A stretch of 64,000 nucleotides of DNA from Lederbergia citri (GTDB taxonomy: Bacteria; Bacillota; Bacilli; Bacillales; Bacillaceae_C), in the NCBI RefSeq assembly GCF_018343625.1, contig NZ_JAGYPG010000001.1:103335-167334 (forward strand). Direction: 5' to 3'. Positions within the stretch are counted from its first letter, which is position 1. Each line of letters opens with the position of its first letter. This document shows positions 17,157 to 25,329 of the stretch, one piece after another. Both the position numbers and the translations under genes were made by a program. The notes beneath the pieces are model-generated. The model was not told where the DNA came from. It saw only the letters and a program-made list of their open reading frames with translations, and did no database searches.

Positions 17157-18146
17157 ATGAAGTTTATTGATAATCAAGGAATAACAGATCCGCGAATTAA
17201 TTTGGCGATTGAAGAGCATGCGTTGAAGAATTTAGATGTGAATGAGTCGTATCTTTTGTTTTATATAAATGAGCCATCAATTATTATTGGTAAAAACCAA
17301 AATACGATTGAAGAGATCAATACAGAATATGTAGAAAAAAATGGAATTCATGTTGTACGTAGACTGTCTGGTGGCGGTGCGGTTTATCATGATCTAGGAA
17401 ATTTGAACTTTAGCTTCATTACAAAAGACGAAGGAGATAGTTTCTTAAATTTTAAAAAGTTTACTGAGCCGGTTGTAAAAGCATTAAATAATTTAGGTGT
17501 CAATGCAGAATTAAAGGGGCGTAATGATATCCTTGTTGGAGAAAGAAAAATTTCCGGAAACGCTCAATTCTCTACTAGGGGAAGAATGTTTAGCCACGGT
17601 ACTTTAATGTTTGATTCTGAAATTGAAAATGTTGTTTCAGCATTAAAAGTAAGGAAAGACAAGATTGAGTCTAAGGGGATAAAATCCATCCGCAGCCGAG
17701 TAGCCAATATTTCTGAGTTTTTAGATGAGAAAATGACGATCGAACAATTTAAGGAAGAATTGCTGCAATCTATATTTGAAGGTGAAACTCCTATTCCTGA
17801 ATATAGACTAACGGAAGAAGATTGGAAACAAATTCATGAAATCTCAAAAGTTCATTACGCAAATTGGGATTGGAATTACGGAAAATCGCCTCATTTCAAC
17901 ATTCAGCATTCCCATCGTTTCCCGGTTGGACTTATTGAATTCCGACTTGATGTGAACAAGGGACAAATTCAAGAATGTAAAATTTTTGGAGACTTCTTCG
18001 GCGTTGGCGATGTAAAAGACATTGAAGACCGTCTGACTGGCGTACGCTACGAAAGATCAGAAATCCTAAACACTTTAGAGGATGTTGACATTAAGCATTA
18101 CTTTGGAAACGTTGAGAAAGAAGACATTATTAATTTGATTTACTAA
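17157..18146 (+). CDS. lplJ: Lipoate-protein ligase LplJ
   Basis: This 329-residue enzyme activates lipoate to lipoyl-AMP and attaches it to the lipoyl domains or to GcvH. The fold features are present: RRLSGGGAVYHDLGNLNFSF is the lipoate/ATP-binding signature and ILVGERKISGNAQ holds the conserved Lys. The C-terminal domain of the LplA/LplJ type (about residues 250-329) is also there. The length matches the B. subtilis enzyme, and it sits after yhfI exactly as in that genome. TTAGGAGG precedes the ATG. Confidence 0.95.
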   Translation: MKFIDNQGITDPRINLAIEEHALKNLDVNESYLLFYINEPSIIIGKNQNTIEEINTEYVEKNGIHVVRRLSGGGAVYHDLGNLNFSFITKDEGDSFLNFKKFTEPVVKALNNLGVNAELKGRNDILVGERKISGNAQFSTRGRMFSHGTLMFDSEIENVVSALKVRKDKIESKGIKSIRSRVANISEFLDEKMTIEQFKEELLQSIFEGETPIPEYRLTEEDWKQIHEISKVHYANWDWNYGKSPHFNIQHSHRFPVGLIEFRLDVNKGQIQECKIFGDFFGVGDVKDIEDRLTGVRYERSEILNTLEDVDIKHYFGNVEKEDIINLIY

Positions 18147-18156
18147 TTTAGTTAAA

Positions 18157-18199
18157 GGTTGAAGCTGTCAATTGTTGGACAACTTCATCCTTTTTTTTA
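18157..18199 (+). terminator. Rho-independent terminator of lplJ
   Basis: GGTTGAAGCTGTC pairs with GACAACTTCATCC (one C-A mismatch) and is followed by eight T residues. Confidence 0.8.
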
Positions 18200-18261
18200 G
18201 CATTCCTATTGTTCGTAAAGCGTATATTTTTAAAAAATTAACTTTGAAGTGAGGAGAAGAT

Positions 18262-19038
18262 TTGAATACTTTAAAGCTAGATATTAAACAAAATATAGCT
18301 TTTGTAACATTACATCGTCCCGAATCATTAAATGCTTTTAATTATGACATGCTAGAAGAATTATCAAATACAGTTGATTTATTAAAAAGTTCTTCTGAAG
18401 CTAAAGTAGTTATTTTTCGAGGAGAAGGAGAAAAAGCGTTTAGTGTGGGAGCTGATTTAAAGGAACGTAAAACTCTTACAGAACAAGAAGTTCGCCGCAA
18501 TCTAAGAAAAATAGGTGAAGTGTTTTTAGCCATTGAAAACTTACCACAACCAACTATTGCCGCAATAAATGGCTACGCATTCGGAGGTGGATTGGAGCTA
18601 GCATTGGCATGTGATTTTCGATTTGCTAGTAGCCGTGCCATGCTCGGGTTAACTGAAACCAGTCTCGCCATTATTCCAGGAGCGGGAGGTACACAGCGAC
18701 TGCCGCGAATAGTTGGTATGACGAGGGCATTAGAATTAATCTTAACCGCTAAAAGATTGACGGCTTTGGAAGCAGAAGCATATGGACTCGTATTAAAAAC
18801 GATCCTACATAATAAATTAATGGAAGAAGTGCTAGCTTTTGCAAACAGAATTTTAGAAAACGGCCCAGTCGCTGTTCAACAAGCAAAATATGCAATCAAA
18901 TTGGGAATGAATACAGATTTATTATCAGGACTTGAAATTGAACGGCAAGCTTATGAAAAGACCATTCCTACGGAAGATAGAATGGAAGCATTAAGAGCTT
19001 TTTCGGAAAAGAGAAAACCGATTTTTAAAGGGAAATAG
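18262..19038 (+). CDS. Enoyl-CoA hydratase/isomerase family protein
   Basis: This 258-residue crotonase-fold enzyme hydrates trans-2-enoyl-CoA in beta-oxidation or a related acyl-CoA pathway. The oxyanion loop FSVGADLKE, the signature YAFGGGLELALACDFR and ETSLAIIPGAGGTQRLPR are all present, with both glutamates expected for a hydratase. The C-terminus has the usual AFSEKRKPIFKGK end. The start is TTG at 18262 preceded by GTGAGGAG. It is a single gene between terminators. A specific substrate cannot be assigned. In B. subtilis the yhf region has a fatty-acyl-CoA ligase instead. Confidence 0.9.
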   Translation: MNTLKLDIKQNIAFVTLHRPESLNAFNYDMLEELSNTVDLLKSSSEAKVVIFRGEGEKAFSVGADLKERKTLTEQEVRRNLRKIGEVFLAIENLPQPTIAAINGYAFGGGLELALACDFRFASSRAMLGLTETSLAIIPGAGGTQRLPRIVGMTRALELILTAKRLTALEAEAYGLVLKTILHNKLMEEVLAFANRILENGPVAVQQAKYAIKLGMNTDLLSGLEIERQAYEKTIPTEDRMEALRAFSEKRKPIFKGK

Positions 19039-19066
19039 ATCAAAGTTAAGATCTATCTTTTCTATT
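19035..19066 (+). terminator. Terminator of the enoyl-CoA hydratase gene
   Basis: ATAGATC (19035-19041) pairs with GATCTAT (19050-19056) and is followed by CTTTTCTATTT. The left arm overlaps the stop codon. Confidence 0.65.
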
Positions 19067-19085
19067 TATTAGAATGTGCGGAGCA

Positions 19086-19247
19086 TCGTGCCTTCATCTA
19101 AGTAATAAGCGCTTTGCAGTCACGATGAGGGTTTCAAAGTGCCTTTTATCAAAGAAATTCACACTTTGTGGTCACGATGATCGTTTCATCGTGACCTTCA
19201 TCAAAGAAATCATCGGTTCACGGTCACGATGAGAGTGCGTTCGCGAT
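19086..19247. repeat. Three degenerate 51/52-bp tandem repeats with a hairpin
   Basis: Units start with GTGCCTT or GTGACCTT at 19088, 19139 and 19191 and share ATCAAAGAAAT and GGTCACGATGA blocks. A perfect 11-bp inverted repeat, GGTCACGATGA / TCATCGTGACC around TCGTT, lies at 19170-19196. No protein is encoded. The rest of the gap to 19451 holds nothing I can name. Confidence 0.75.
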
Positions 19248-19451
19248 GCCTCTCTAATCTTAAAAAAACAGTAGTTTACAAAGACTCTTCAATCGAATAG
19301 TATTTGCGATTTTATCACTCTCTGGCAATGAAAGCTCCCTTCGGATATCATAAGCATCCTCTACATGCCCAATCCTAATTGATCTCCGTTCAGACATCCT
19401 CATGAACACAACGCAAAAATATATTAGTTCCAGGTAAATCCCCCCTTTTCT

Positions 19452-19480
19452 TGCCGAAAGTGAGAATCGAGCTTATAATT
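19452..19480 (+). promoter_or_regulatory. Sigma-A promoter for azlCD
   Basis: TTGCCG (19452-19457), a 17-bp spacer and a perfect TATAAT (19475-19480) lie 37 bp before the azlC start. Confidence 0.75.
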
Positions 19481-19517
19481 GTAAAAATAATGATAGGTAT
19501 TAAGGGGGATTTAGAGG

Positions 19518-20240
19518 ATGGAAGCTTCGGTGCCAAAAGTGAAATATACAGAATTTCGCCGGGGGCTTCAAGAAGGGATGAGCATTGCAATTGGTTACGC
19601 TCCAATTGCATTGACGTATGGCCTGCTCGCAAAAACAACTGGGCTAACATTGTTCGAATCGGTTTTAATGAGTTTGGTTTTATATGCGGGAGCATCTCAA
19701 TATATTGCGCTTAACATGTTTGCGCTTGGAACGGGTGCTGCCGAAATGATCTTAACAACATTTATTGTTAACATAAGACATTTCCTTATGTCCGCTTCAC
19801 TCAATGAAAAAGTTGAAGAAGAAGTTCCTTGGAAAAAAGCGATATATGCGTTTGGTGTGACGGATGAAACATTTTCTGTTGCCGCCACTAAAACTGAAAC
19901 GGTTTCGACGGGATATTTATTTGGCCTAAATTTAATCGCGTATATGAGCTGGGTTGTTTTCTCTGGTGTAGGCTTCGGGATAGGTTCAGGACTTCCTCAA
20001 GTCTTACAAGAAAGCATGGCTATCGCTCTTTACGCCATGTTTATCGGCTTATTAGTTCCTTCATTGAAAAAAAGTGCGAAAGTCGCCTGTCTTGCGCTGC
20101 TAGCTGCGGTGTTTAACAGTATTTTCGTTTTTTCTGAAATCATTAGTAAAGGATGGGCCATTGTAGTGGCAACTCTCCTATCTGCTATTTTAGTAGAAAT
20201 AGTAGAAACAATGAAAAGAAGGGGGCGGAAAGAGGTATGA
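19518..20240 (+). CDS. azlC: AzlC family branched-chain amino acid exporter subunit
   Basis: This 240-residue membrane protein is the large subunit of the AzlCD exporter, which removes branched-chain amino acids and analogues. It has about seven hydrophobic segments and family motifs ALTYGLLAKTTG, YAGASQYIAL, NIRHFLMSASL and FGVTDETFSVA. The ATG at 19518 follows AAGGGGGATTTAGAGG. The stop overlaps the azlD start by 3 bp, so the two subunits are translationally coupled. An Lrp-type regulator, often next to azlCD in Bacillus, is not seen here. Confidence 0.9.
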   Translation: MEASVPKVKYTEFRRGLQEGMSIAIGYAPIALTYGLLAKTTGLTLFESVLMSLVLYAGASQYIALNMFALGTGAAEMILTTFIVNIRHFLMSASLNEKVEEEVPWKKAIYAFGVTDETFSVAATKTETVSTGYLFGLNLIAYMSWVVFSGVGFGIGSGLPQVLQESMAIALYAMFIGLLVPSLKKSAKVACLALLAAVFNSIFVFSEIISKGWAIVVATLLSAILVEIVETMKRRGRKEV

Positions 20241-20548
20241 GCAGTTCGATCATCGTTTTAACGATCATTGGAATGGGCTTAGTTACATATATTCCGAGGA
20301 TGATCCCTTTTGTCATGTTTCAGGGGAAGGAGTTGCCACCCTTTATCCAAGGAGTTTTAAAAAATGTTCCGTACGCAACTCTTGGTGCTTTAATATTTCC
20401 TGCTGTATTTTTTATTCAGGAAGGGAATATTCTTTTTGGTGTTGTTGGAATGGCGGCAGCATTTCTCATCGCAATTATAGGAGCCAATGTCATCTTAGTT
20501 GTTCTTGGATCTATCGCCATCCTTAGTGCATATTCTTGGTTTTTCTAA
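20237..20548 (+). CDS. azlD: AzlD family branched-chain amino acid exporter subunit
   Basis: This 103-residue protein is the small partner of AzlC. It has four hydrophobic helices and the family segment MGLVTYIPRMIPF followed by LKNVPYATLGALIFPAVF. It starts at the ATG at 20237, which overlaps the azlC stop (ATGA arrangement), with AAAGAGG as the ribosome binding site. A strong terminator follows the stop. Confidence 0.9.
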   Translation: MSSSIIVLTIIGMGLVTYIPRMIPFVMFQGKELPPFIQGVLKNVPYATLGALIFPAVFFIQEGNILFGVVGMAAAFLIAIIGANVILVVLGSIAILSAYSWFF

Positions 20549-20565
20549 TTTAAAAAATCTATAGA

Positions 20566-20599
20566 AATAACGCCACTTGATTGGTCAAGTGGTGTTATT
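20566..20599. terminator. Terminator of azlCD
   Basis: AATAACGCCACTTGA (20566-20580) pairs with TCAAGTGGTGTTATT (20585-20599), a 15-bp stem with a 4-nt loop and one G-T pair. Confidence 0.85.
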
Positions 20600-20711
20600 A
20601 AATTTCATTTTTATCATGTTTTTGTTTAATACATAAAATATTAATACTCTAGTTCTAATTAAAGTTTTTTATTCTACATATAATAAGAGATGGACAAGGG
20701 GGGATATTTCA

Positions 20712-21992
20712 TTGATTAGGAAATGGGCGATGCGGGCAATTATAGCTTATCTAATATTTGGAGTAGCTATATTCTTGTATTTATTTTATTGGGCCGATAC
20801 ATCAATTCCCCATGCTCTTAAAGGAACGAGTGCTGATCCAGCAACTTTCCTAAATGGCAGGGAATTACAACTTAGCGAAGAATATTCACGAATCCGTAAT
20901 TTTATGTTTTTTATAGCAACGCCTTATGAATGGCTATTTTATTATTTAATTTTAATATTTGGACTTTCAGCTATTTTTGAGAATTCGGCGAAGCAAATAT
21001 CTAAATTTTTCTTAGTAAGAAATGCCATTTACTTATTTTGGCTTTCACTTGCATCATTTGTAGTCATGTTTCCGCTTAGCTATTTATCGTATACTATTTC
21101 CAAATCATATAATATCTCTACCCAGCTTTTCTCGGGATGGATGAAGGATAAGTTTATCGATTTTTGGGTCCAGTATGCAACTATGTTTATTATCATAACT
21201 GTTTTATATGCATTGATGAGGAAATATAAAAAGCGCTGGTGGCTTGCGGCTTGGGTCGTATCAATTCCATTTTCGATTTTTATGATGTTTATCCAACCAG
21301 TCGTCATTGATCCTTTATACAATGATTTTTATCCTTTAAAAGACAAACAACTTGAAGCGAAGATTTTAGCCATTGCAAAAGAAGCCAATATACCTGCAAA
21401 TCATGTGTATGAAGTAGATATGTCAACGAAAACGAATGCTCTAAATGCATATGTAACAGGGGTTGGCTCCAATTCTCGAATTGTATTATGGGATACGACC
21501 TTAGATAGACTGACCGATGAAGAAATCCTATTTATTATGGCTCATGAAATGGGACATTACGTTGAGAAACACATTTATTTTGGGATTGCTGGATATTTGC
21601 TCCTCACTTTTGTTGGACTATGGTTGACGGCAAAAATAATGGAGAAATGGATTTCGCGAAGAGGGAAAGACTGGAAAGTTGATAAAATTACAAATATTAG
21701 TTCACTCCCAGCATTCCTACTGATTACATCCATCCTCCTATTTTTGGCAAGCCCTCTTACTAACTGGGTTTCACGATACCAAGAAACGAGGGCAGACACG
21801 TATGCTATAAAAATGACCCATGATAAAGAAGCTGGAATCCGAACTTTTCAAAGCCTGACAAAATCAGGGTTAAGTCAAGTAAAACCTCCAGTATTAGTTA
21901 AAATTTTCCGATATGGGCATCCAACGATGCTAGAAAGAATAAAAATGATTGAAGACTACCCGCTGCAAGATGCGAAAAGTGAAGATAAATAA
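20712..21992 (+). CDS. yhfN: M48 (Ste24-like) membrane metallopeptidase
   Basis: This 426-residue membrane zinc protease has an N-terminal helix, several further membrane helices and the zinc motif MAHEMGHYV at about residue 278. The third ligand lies in ETRADTYA. The preceding VYEVDMSTKTNALNAYVTG is characteristic of Ste24/CAAX-type M48 proteases. B. subtilis YhfN is in the same family and at the same place between lplJ and comK. It should act in membrane protein quality control, but a specific substrate is not known. The start is TTG at 20712 with AAGGGGGGA upstream. Confidence 0.9.
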   Translation: MIRKWAMRAIIAYLIFGVAIFLYLFYWADTSIPHALKGTSADPATFLNGRELQLSEEYSRIRNFMFFIATPYEWLFYYLILIFGLSAIFENSAKQISKFFLVRNAIYLFWLSLASFVVMFPLSYLSYTISKSYNISTQLFSGWMKDKFIDFWVQYATMFIIITVLYALMRKYKKRWWLAAWVVSIPFSIFMMFIQPVVIDPLYNDFYPLKDKQLEAKILAIAKEANIPANHVYEVDMSTKTNALNAYVTGVGSNSRIVLWDTTLDRLTDEEILFIMAHEMGHYVEKHIYFGIAGYLLLTFVGLWLTAKIMEKWISRRGKDWKVDKITNISSLPAFLLITSILLFLASPLTNWVSRYQETRADTYAIKMTHDKEAGIRTFQSLTKSGLSQVKPPVLVKIFRYGHPTMLERIKMIEDYPLQDAKSEDK

Positions 21993-21994
21993 AA

Positions 21995-22020
21995 AAATCC
22001 CCCTTCAAAAAGGGGGATTT
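21995..22020. terminator. Bidirectional terminator
   Basis: AAATCCCCCTT pairs perfectly with AAGGGGGATTT around a 4-nt loop, with A- and T-runs on both sides. It separates yhfN and the convergent IDEAL gene. Confidence 0.85.
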
Positions 22021-22027
22021 AACATGT

Positions 22028-22255
22028 CTATTGACCCAAAAGATCAATTAATTCTTTCGAGAGCTTTGTAAAAGTTTCTTTATCATGTAGATCAAGCGCA
22101 CGGTCAATATCCTCGCGAAGCTGTTTCTCACGTCTTTGCAAAAGCAGACCGTTTAGGAAAAAATCTGCGTACCATTCCATAGCATTTGTTTCATTTTTAT
22201 TCTGGGTCATCGTATACTCTTTAAGCAGTTCCTGATAAGATTTCCTCTTTTCCAT
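22028..22255 (-). CDS. IDEAL-domain small protein
   Basis: This 75-residue protein has a C-terminal IDEAL domain, here DIDRALDLHDKETFTKLSKELI. The N-terminal part, SYQELLKEY and METNAMEWYADFFLNGLLLQ-like helix, is typical of the short Bacillus members. IDEAL domains are small protein-interaction modules found in several Bacillus proteins, including a gene next to comK in B. subtilis. GAGGTGATC precedes the ATG on the minus strand. It is divergent from comK, which is the conserved arrangement. A role in competence control is possible but unproven. Confidence 0.82.
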   Translation of the reverse strand: MEKRKSYQELLKEYTMTQNKNETNAMEWYADFFLNGLLLQRREKQLREDIDRALDLHDKETFTKLSKELIDLLGQ

Positions 22256-22399
22256 CGATGATCACCTCTGAAACTTTTTTTAATTATACCCGGATTGGGC
22301 GGAAAAATCAACAGAACAGTGTAAATTTTCTGATGAGTAAATCGAGTTCGAAAATAAATAATTGATTTTTATACTATTATCTGATTTTTTTAAAAAATA

Positions 22400-22428
22400 G
22401 TGACATTAGACCTATATTATGATATGGT
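22400..22428 (+). promoter_or_regulatory. Promoter for comK
   Basis: GTGACA (22400-22405), a 17-bp spacer and TATGGT (22423-22428) lie 34 bp upstream of the comK start. The region upstream is very AT-rich with runs of A and T. Exact AAAA-N5-TTTT ComK boxes were not found. Confidence 0.5.
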
Positions 22429-22462
22429 TAATTTGTAATATTTTAGTGAAAGGAGTAAAAAA

Positions 22463-23029
22463 ATGTTAAAAGAAAGTTTGTTGATGGAAGAGTATGAAAT
22501 TAATCCGTACACTATGATGATCAAACCGTACATAAAGGACAATGAAGTGTACTCAGAAATTTTTGAACTGGAGGATCAATTCCTAGTTCCAGAAAAACCA
22601 TTGGATATCGTAAAAAGAGGTTGTGAATACTTTGGCAGCTCTTTTAACGGGAGGAGAGATGGAACGAAGACACTTATAATGGTTACCCACAAAGCGCCCA
22701 TCATTATTGACCCCTATACCTCAATATATTTTATTCCAACCACATCACCGACTAGAACAGAGTGTATATGGCTTTCCCATGATCATATCACTTCTCATCA
22801 AAAAGGAAGTAATAATAATACGATTATCCAATTTCGTAATAAGCAATGCTTCGAAATTCCTATTTCTTTCAGTTCGTTTGGAAATCAGCTATCCAGGACT
22901 GCGCAACTACGAATTAGTTTCCAACAAAATATCGAAAGAATGGAGATGTATTCTTCACTTCCTTCAAGATCCTTTAATATGAAAGCAGCTGAATATAAAA
23001 AAACATATAGTATTATAAGAGAAAAATAA
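22463..23029 (+). CDS. comK: Competence transcription factor ComK
   Basis: This 188-residue protein is the master activator of late competence genes. It has the ComK sequence pattern: YEINPYTMMIKP at the start, VKRGCEYFGSSFNGRRDGTK, APIIIDPYTSIYFIPTTSP, CIWLSHDHI and FSSFGNQLSRTAQLR. Length and location (after yhfN and an IDEAL gene) match B. subtilis. GAAAGGAG precedes the ATG. In the family ComK binds DNA as a tetramer at AT-rich boxes and activates its own promoter. The gene looks intact, so natural competence is possible but depends on the rest of the genome. Confidence 0.96.
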   Translation: MLKESLLMEEYEINPYTMMIKPYIKDNEVYSEIFELEDQFLVPEKPLDIVKRGCEYFGSSFNGRRDGTKTLIMVTHKAPIIIDPYTSIYFIPTTSPTRTECIWLSHDHITSHQKGSNNNTIIQFRNKQCFEIPISFSSFGNQLSRTAQLRISFQQNIERMEMYSSLPSRSFNMKAAEYKKTYSIIREK

Positions 23030-23041
23030 TGTAAAAGTTGG

Positions 23042-23083
23042 AGCTTGTTAGGAAATTGCTAATTTCTTAACAAGCTTTTTTCT
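23042..23083 (+). terminator. Strong terminator of comK
   Basis: AGCTTGTTAGGAAATT pairs with AATTTCTTAACAAGCT (one G-T pair) around GCT and is followed by TTTTTCTTTT. Confidence 0.9.
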
Positions 23084-23174
23084 TTTAAATCTCTTAAAAG
23101 TAATAGAATATTTCCAATCCAGGAAGAGTGCTCTTAAGCAAACTCTACTAACAAACATATCAAAAAAAATATAT

Positions 23175-23248
23175 TGACATTTAAATAGAATCGCAATATG
23201 ATTTTATCAGAAAACGTTTTCGTAAAAGGTTTTCGTAAAACGCTTTCT
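23175..23248 (+). promoter_or_regulatory. Promoter with two LacI-type operators
   Basis: TTGACA (23175-23180), a 17-bp spacer and TATGAT (23198-23203) form a near-consensus promoter. Just downstream lie the palindrome GAAAACGTTTTC (23211-23222) and the half-similar GTAAAACGCTTTC (23236-23248). Both have the CG centre of LacI-family or CcpA (cre) operators. They are about 25 bp apart and cover the expected transcription start, a position suited to repression by the LacI-family gene that follows. Confidence 0.8.
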
Positions 23249-23280
23249 TTAACAGTAAACCTATTATAGGGGAAGATTGC

Positions 23281-24288
23281 ATGAAAAGATTGACCATTAA
23301 AGACATAGCGGAAAAAGCGGGAGTTTCTATTACCACTGTTTCGCGAGTGTTGAATCAAAAAGAGGAGGGAATGTCCCAAAAGACACGTGAAAAGGTACTC
23401 AAAGTAATGGAGGAGGTGGACTTCCAGCCTAATCAATTTGCTCGAGGTCTCGTAACGAAGCGATCAAAAACATTTGGTTTAATTGTTCCCAATATATCTA
23501 ATCCATATTTCCCTGAACTTTGCCGTGGGGTAGAAGATGAAGCGAATGAAAGTGAATATAGTCTTATCATCTGTAATTCTGACGATCAAACAGATAAGGA
23601 AAAGCGATATTTGCGACTTTTAGAAGAACAACAGGTAGATGGGATTATTTTTTCAGCAAAAGATTATTTAGATCCTTCAGATGAAGAGCAATTATCACGT
23701 GCAAAAATTCCTTTTGTTCTTATAGATAGAGGGAAAGAGGAGAAAAAACATTCCGGAGTATTTTTGGATAATGATAAAGGTGGATATCTAGCAGGAAAAC
23801 ACTTAATAGAATTAGGTCATAGAAATATCGCATGCATCATAGGACCAAGGTCCATTGCATTGTCCAATGATCGTCTCGAAGGTTTCCAAAGAGCTTTGCG
23901 TGAATCAGGTGTAGAACTGCTGCCCTCTCATATTATCGAAGGGAATTTTCAGATGGAAATGGCATACCATAAATCCAAAGACCTTCTTATGAAAAAAGAA
24001 GTCACAGCTATTTTTGCATGCAATGATATGATGGCCTGTGGTGTTTATCGTATGGCTCACGAACTTGGGATTCGTATTCCAACAGATTTGTCGATTGTAG
24101 GTTTTGACGATATACCGTTAATATCTGCTTTAATACCAAAACTAACTACTATTAGGCAGGATACTTACCAAATGGGTAGAGAGGCTGTAAAACTATTAAT
24201 CCAAAAACTCGACAATATCGAAACGACATCCGTTCTATTTAATCCGACGTTAGTAGTTCGTGAAAGTAGTACACCACCTAATGTATAA
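23281..24288 (+). CDS. LacI-family transcription regulator (RbsR-like)
   Basis: This 335-residue repressor has a helix-turn-helix at residues 3-25 (TIKDIAEKAGVSITTVSRVLN), a hinge helix (PNQFARGLVTKRS) and a periplasmic-binding-type effector domain with GLIVPNISNPYFPELCRGVE, VDGIIFSAK, FVLIDRG, ELGHRNIACI and SIVGFDDIPL. It is the first gene of the nucleoside/ribose operon and most likely regulates it. The effector is unknown; ribose, ribose phosphate or a nucleoside would fit. Its own promoter carries two palindromes, so it is probably autoregulated. Confidence 0.88.
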   Translation: MKRLTIKDIAEKAGVSITTVSRVLNQKEEGMSQKTREKVLKVMEEVDFQPNQFARGLVTKRSKTFGLIVPNISNPYFPELCRGVEDEANESEYSLIICNSDDQTDKEKRYLRLLEEQQVDGIIFSAKDYLDPSDEEQLSRAKIPFVLIDRGKEEKKHSGVFLDNDKGGYLAGKHLIELGHRNIACIIGPRSIALSNDRLEGFQRALRESGVELLPSHIIEGNFQMEMAYHKSKDLLMKKEVTAIFACNDMMACGVYRMAHELGIRIPTDLSIVGFDDIPLISALIPKLTTIRQDTYQMGREAVKLLIQKLDNIETTSVLFNPTLVVRESSTPPNV

Positions 24289-24344
24289 TTGGAATTTTTC
24301 ATAATAGACAGCATGAATATAGATGAACTCGAGGAGTGAATTCG

Positions 24345-25307
24345 ATGAAAAAAATACCTGTAATTATTGACTGCGATCCTGGAATTGATGATGTTATGGC
24401 ACTATTACTAGCTTTTTCTCGAGATGAGTTGGATATTAAATTAATTACAACTGAACCAGGGAATCAAACTCAAGACAAGACGATCTATAATGCTAGGGCT
24501 TTTACAAGCTACATGAAACAAGATATTGAAATTGCAAGAGGGTTAAATGAGCCTTTTTTCCGTGAACTAGAGGTTGCGGATGAGGTTCATGGAGAAAGTG
24601 GATTAGGAGAAGTCATTTTTCCTGAGCCAAGTTTGGTTGAAAGTAAAAGAACAGCCATTAATGCATTAAATGCTGTTTTAACAGAAAGCGAGGAACCAGT
24701 CGTTCTAATCGCAACTGGTCCACTTACGAATATTGGTGCACTATTGCTTGCTCATCCTGAAGTAAAAGAAAAAATCAGCTATATTTCATATATGGGTGGT
24801 GCTGCTGTCGCAGGCAATATGAGTCCTTTTGCAGAATTTAATGTATATGTAGATCCACATGCAGCCGACATCGTTTTTCGTTCAGGAATTCCAATTATCA
24901 TGAGCGGGCTTGATGTCACTCATAAGGCATATGTCAATATGGATGAGTTAAGCCAAATTGAAAGTATGGGTACAGATTTATCGGAGAAAATTGGTTCAAT
25001 GCTTCGTTTCTATATACACGCTGCAAAAAACAATGATTTCCAAGAAACAGATTTCGAAAATGGCATTCGTTTGCATGATCTATGCGCTGTTTCTTATGTA
25101 GTCACTCCGGAATTTTTTGAAGGAGAGGATTGCTACGTAGCTGTAGAAACAGAAGGACGCCATACTGCAGGAGCGACAGTTGTGGACTACGCTCATCGTT
25201 CAGGAAAACCTCATAATGTTAAAGTATTGCACTCAGTAGACCGTGACGCTTTTGTAAATCAATTTATGGAAGCGATTAAAAAAATGGGCCGTCACATCGG
25301 TCAATAA
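24345..25307 (+). CDS. Inosine/uridine-preferring nucleoside hydrolase
   Basis: This 320-residue enzyme cleaves the N-glycosidic bond of ribonucleosides to base and ribose. The calcium-binding signature IDCDPGIDDVMALL (DxDxxxDD) is at residues about 8-21. VLIATGPLTNIGALL, YMGGAAVAGNMSPFAEFNVYVDPHAA and a C-terminal NGIRLHDLCAV with the His-Asp pair are also present. The ATG at 24345 follows GAGGAGTG. An in-frame GTG at 24336 is inside that site. In this operon it would release ribose for the ribokinase at the end. Confidence 0.9.
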   Translation: MKKIPVIIDCDPGIDDVMALLLAFSRDELDIKLITTEPGNQTQDKTIYNARAFTSYMKQDIEIARGLNEPFFRELEVADEVHGESGLGEVIFPEPSLVESKRTAINALNAVLTESEEPVVLIATGPLTNIGALLLAHPEVKEKISYISYMGGAAVAGNMSPFAEFNVYVDPHAADIVFRSGIPIIMSGLDVTHKAYVNMDELSQIESMGTDLSEKIGSMLRFYIHAAKNNDFQETDFENGIRLHDLCAVSYVVTPEFFEGEDCYVAVETEGRHTAGATVVDYAHRSGKPHNVKVLHSVDRDAFVNQFMEAIKKMGRHIGQ

Positions 25308-25329
25308 TTTAAAAAAGGTGGGAAACAAG

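Noticed and set aside
22290..22462. ComK boxes upstream of comK
   Set aside because: Runs of A and T are frequent, but no exact AAAA-N5-TTTT pair was found. The AT content alone is not evidence.
25308..25329. Riboswitch in front of the ECF S component
   Set aside because: The gap between the hydrolase and S-component genes is only 22 bp and holds just the ribosome binding site. The promoter region at 23175 shows operators but no riboswitch fold.
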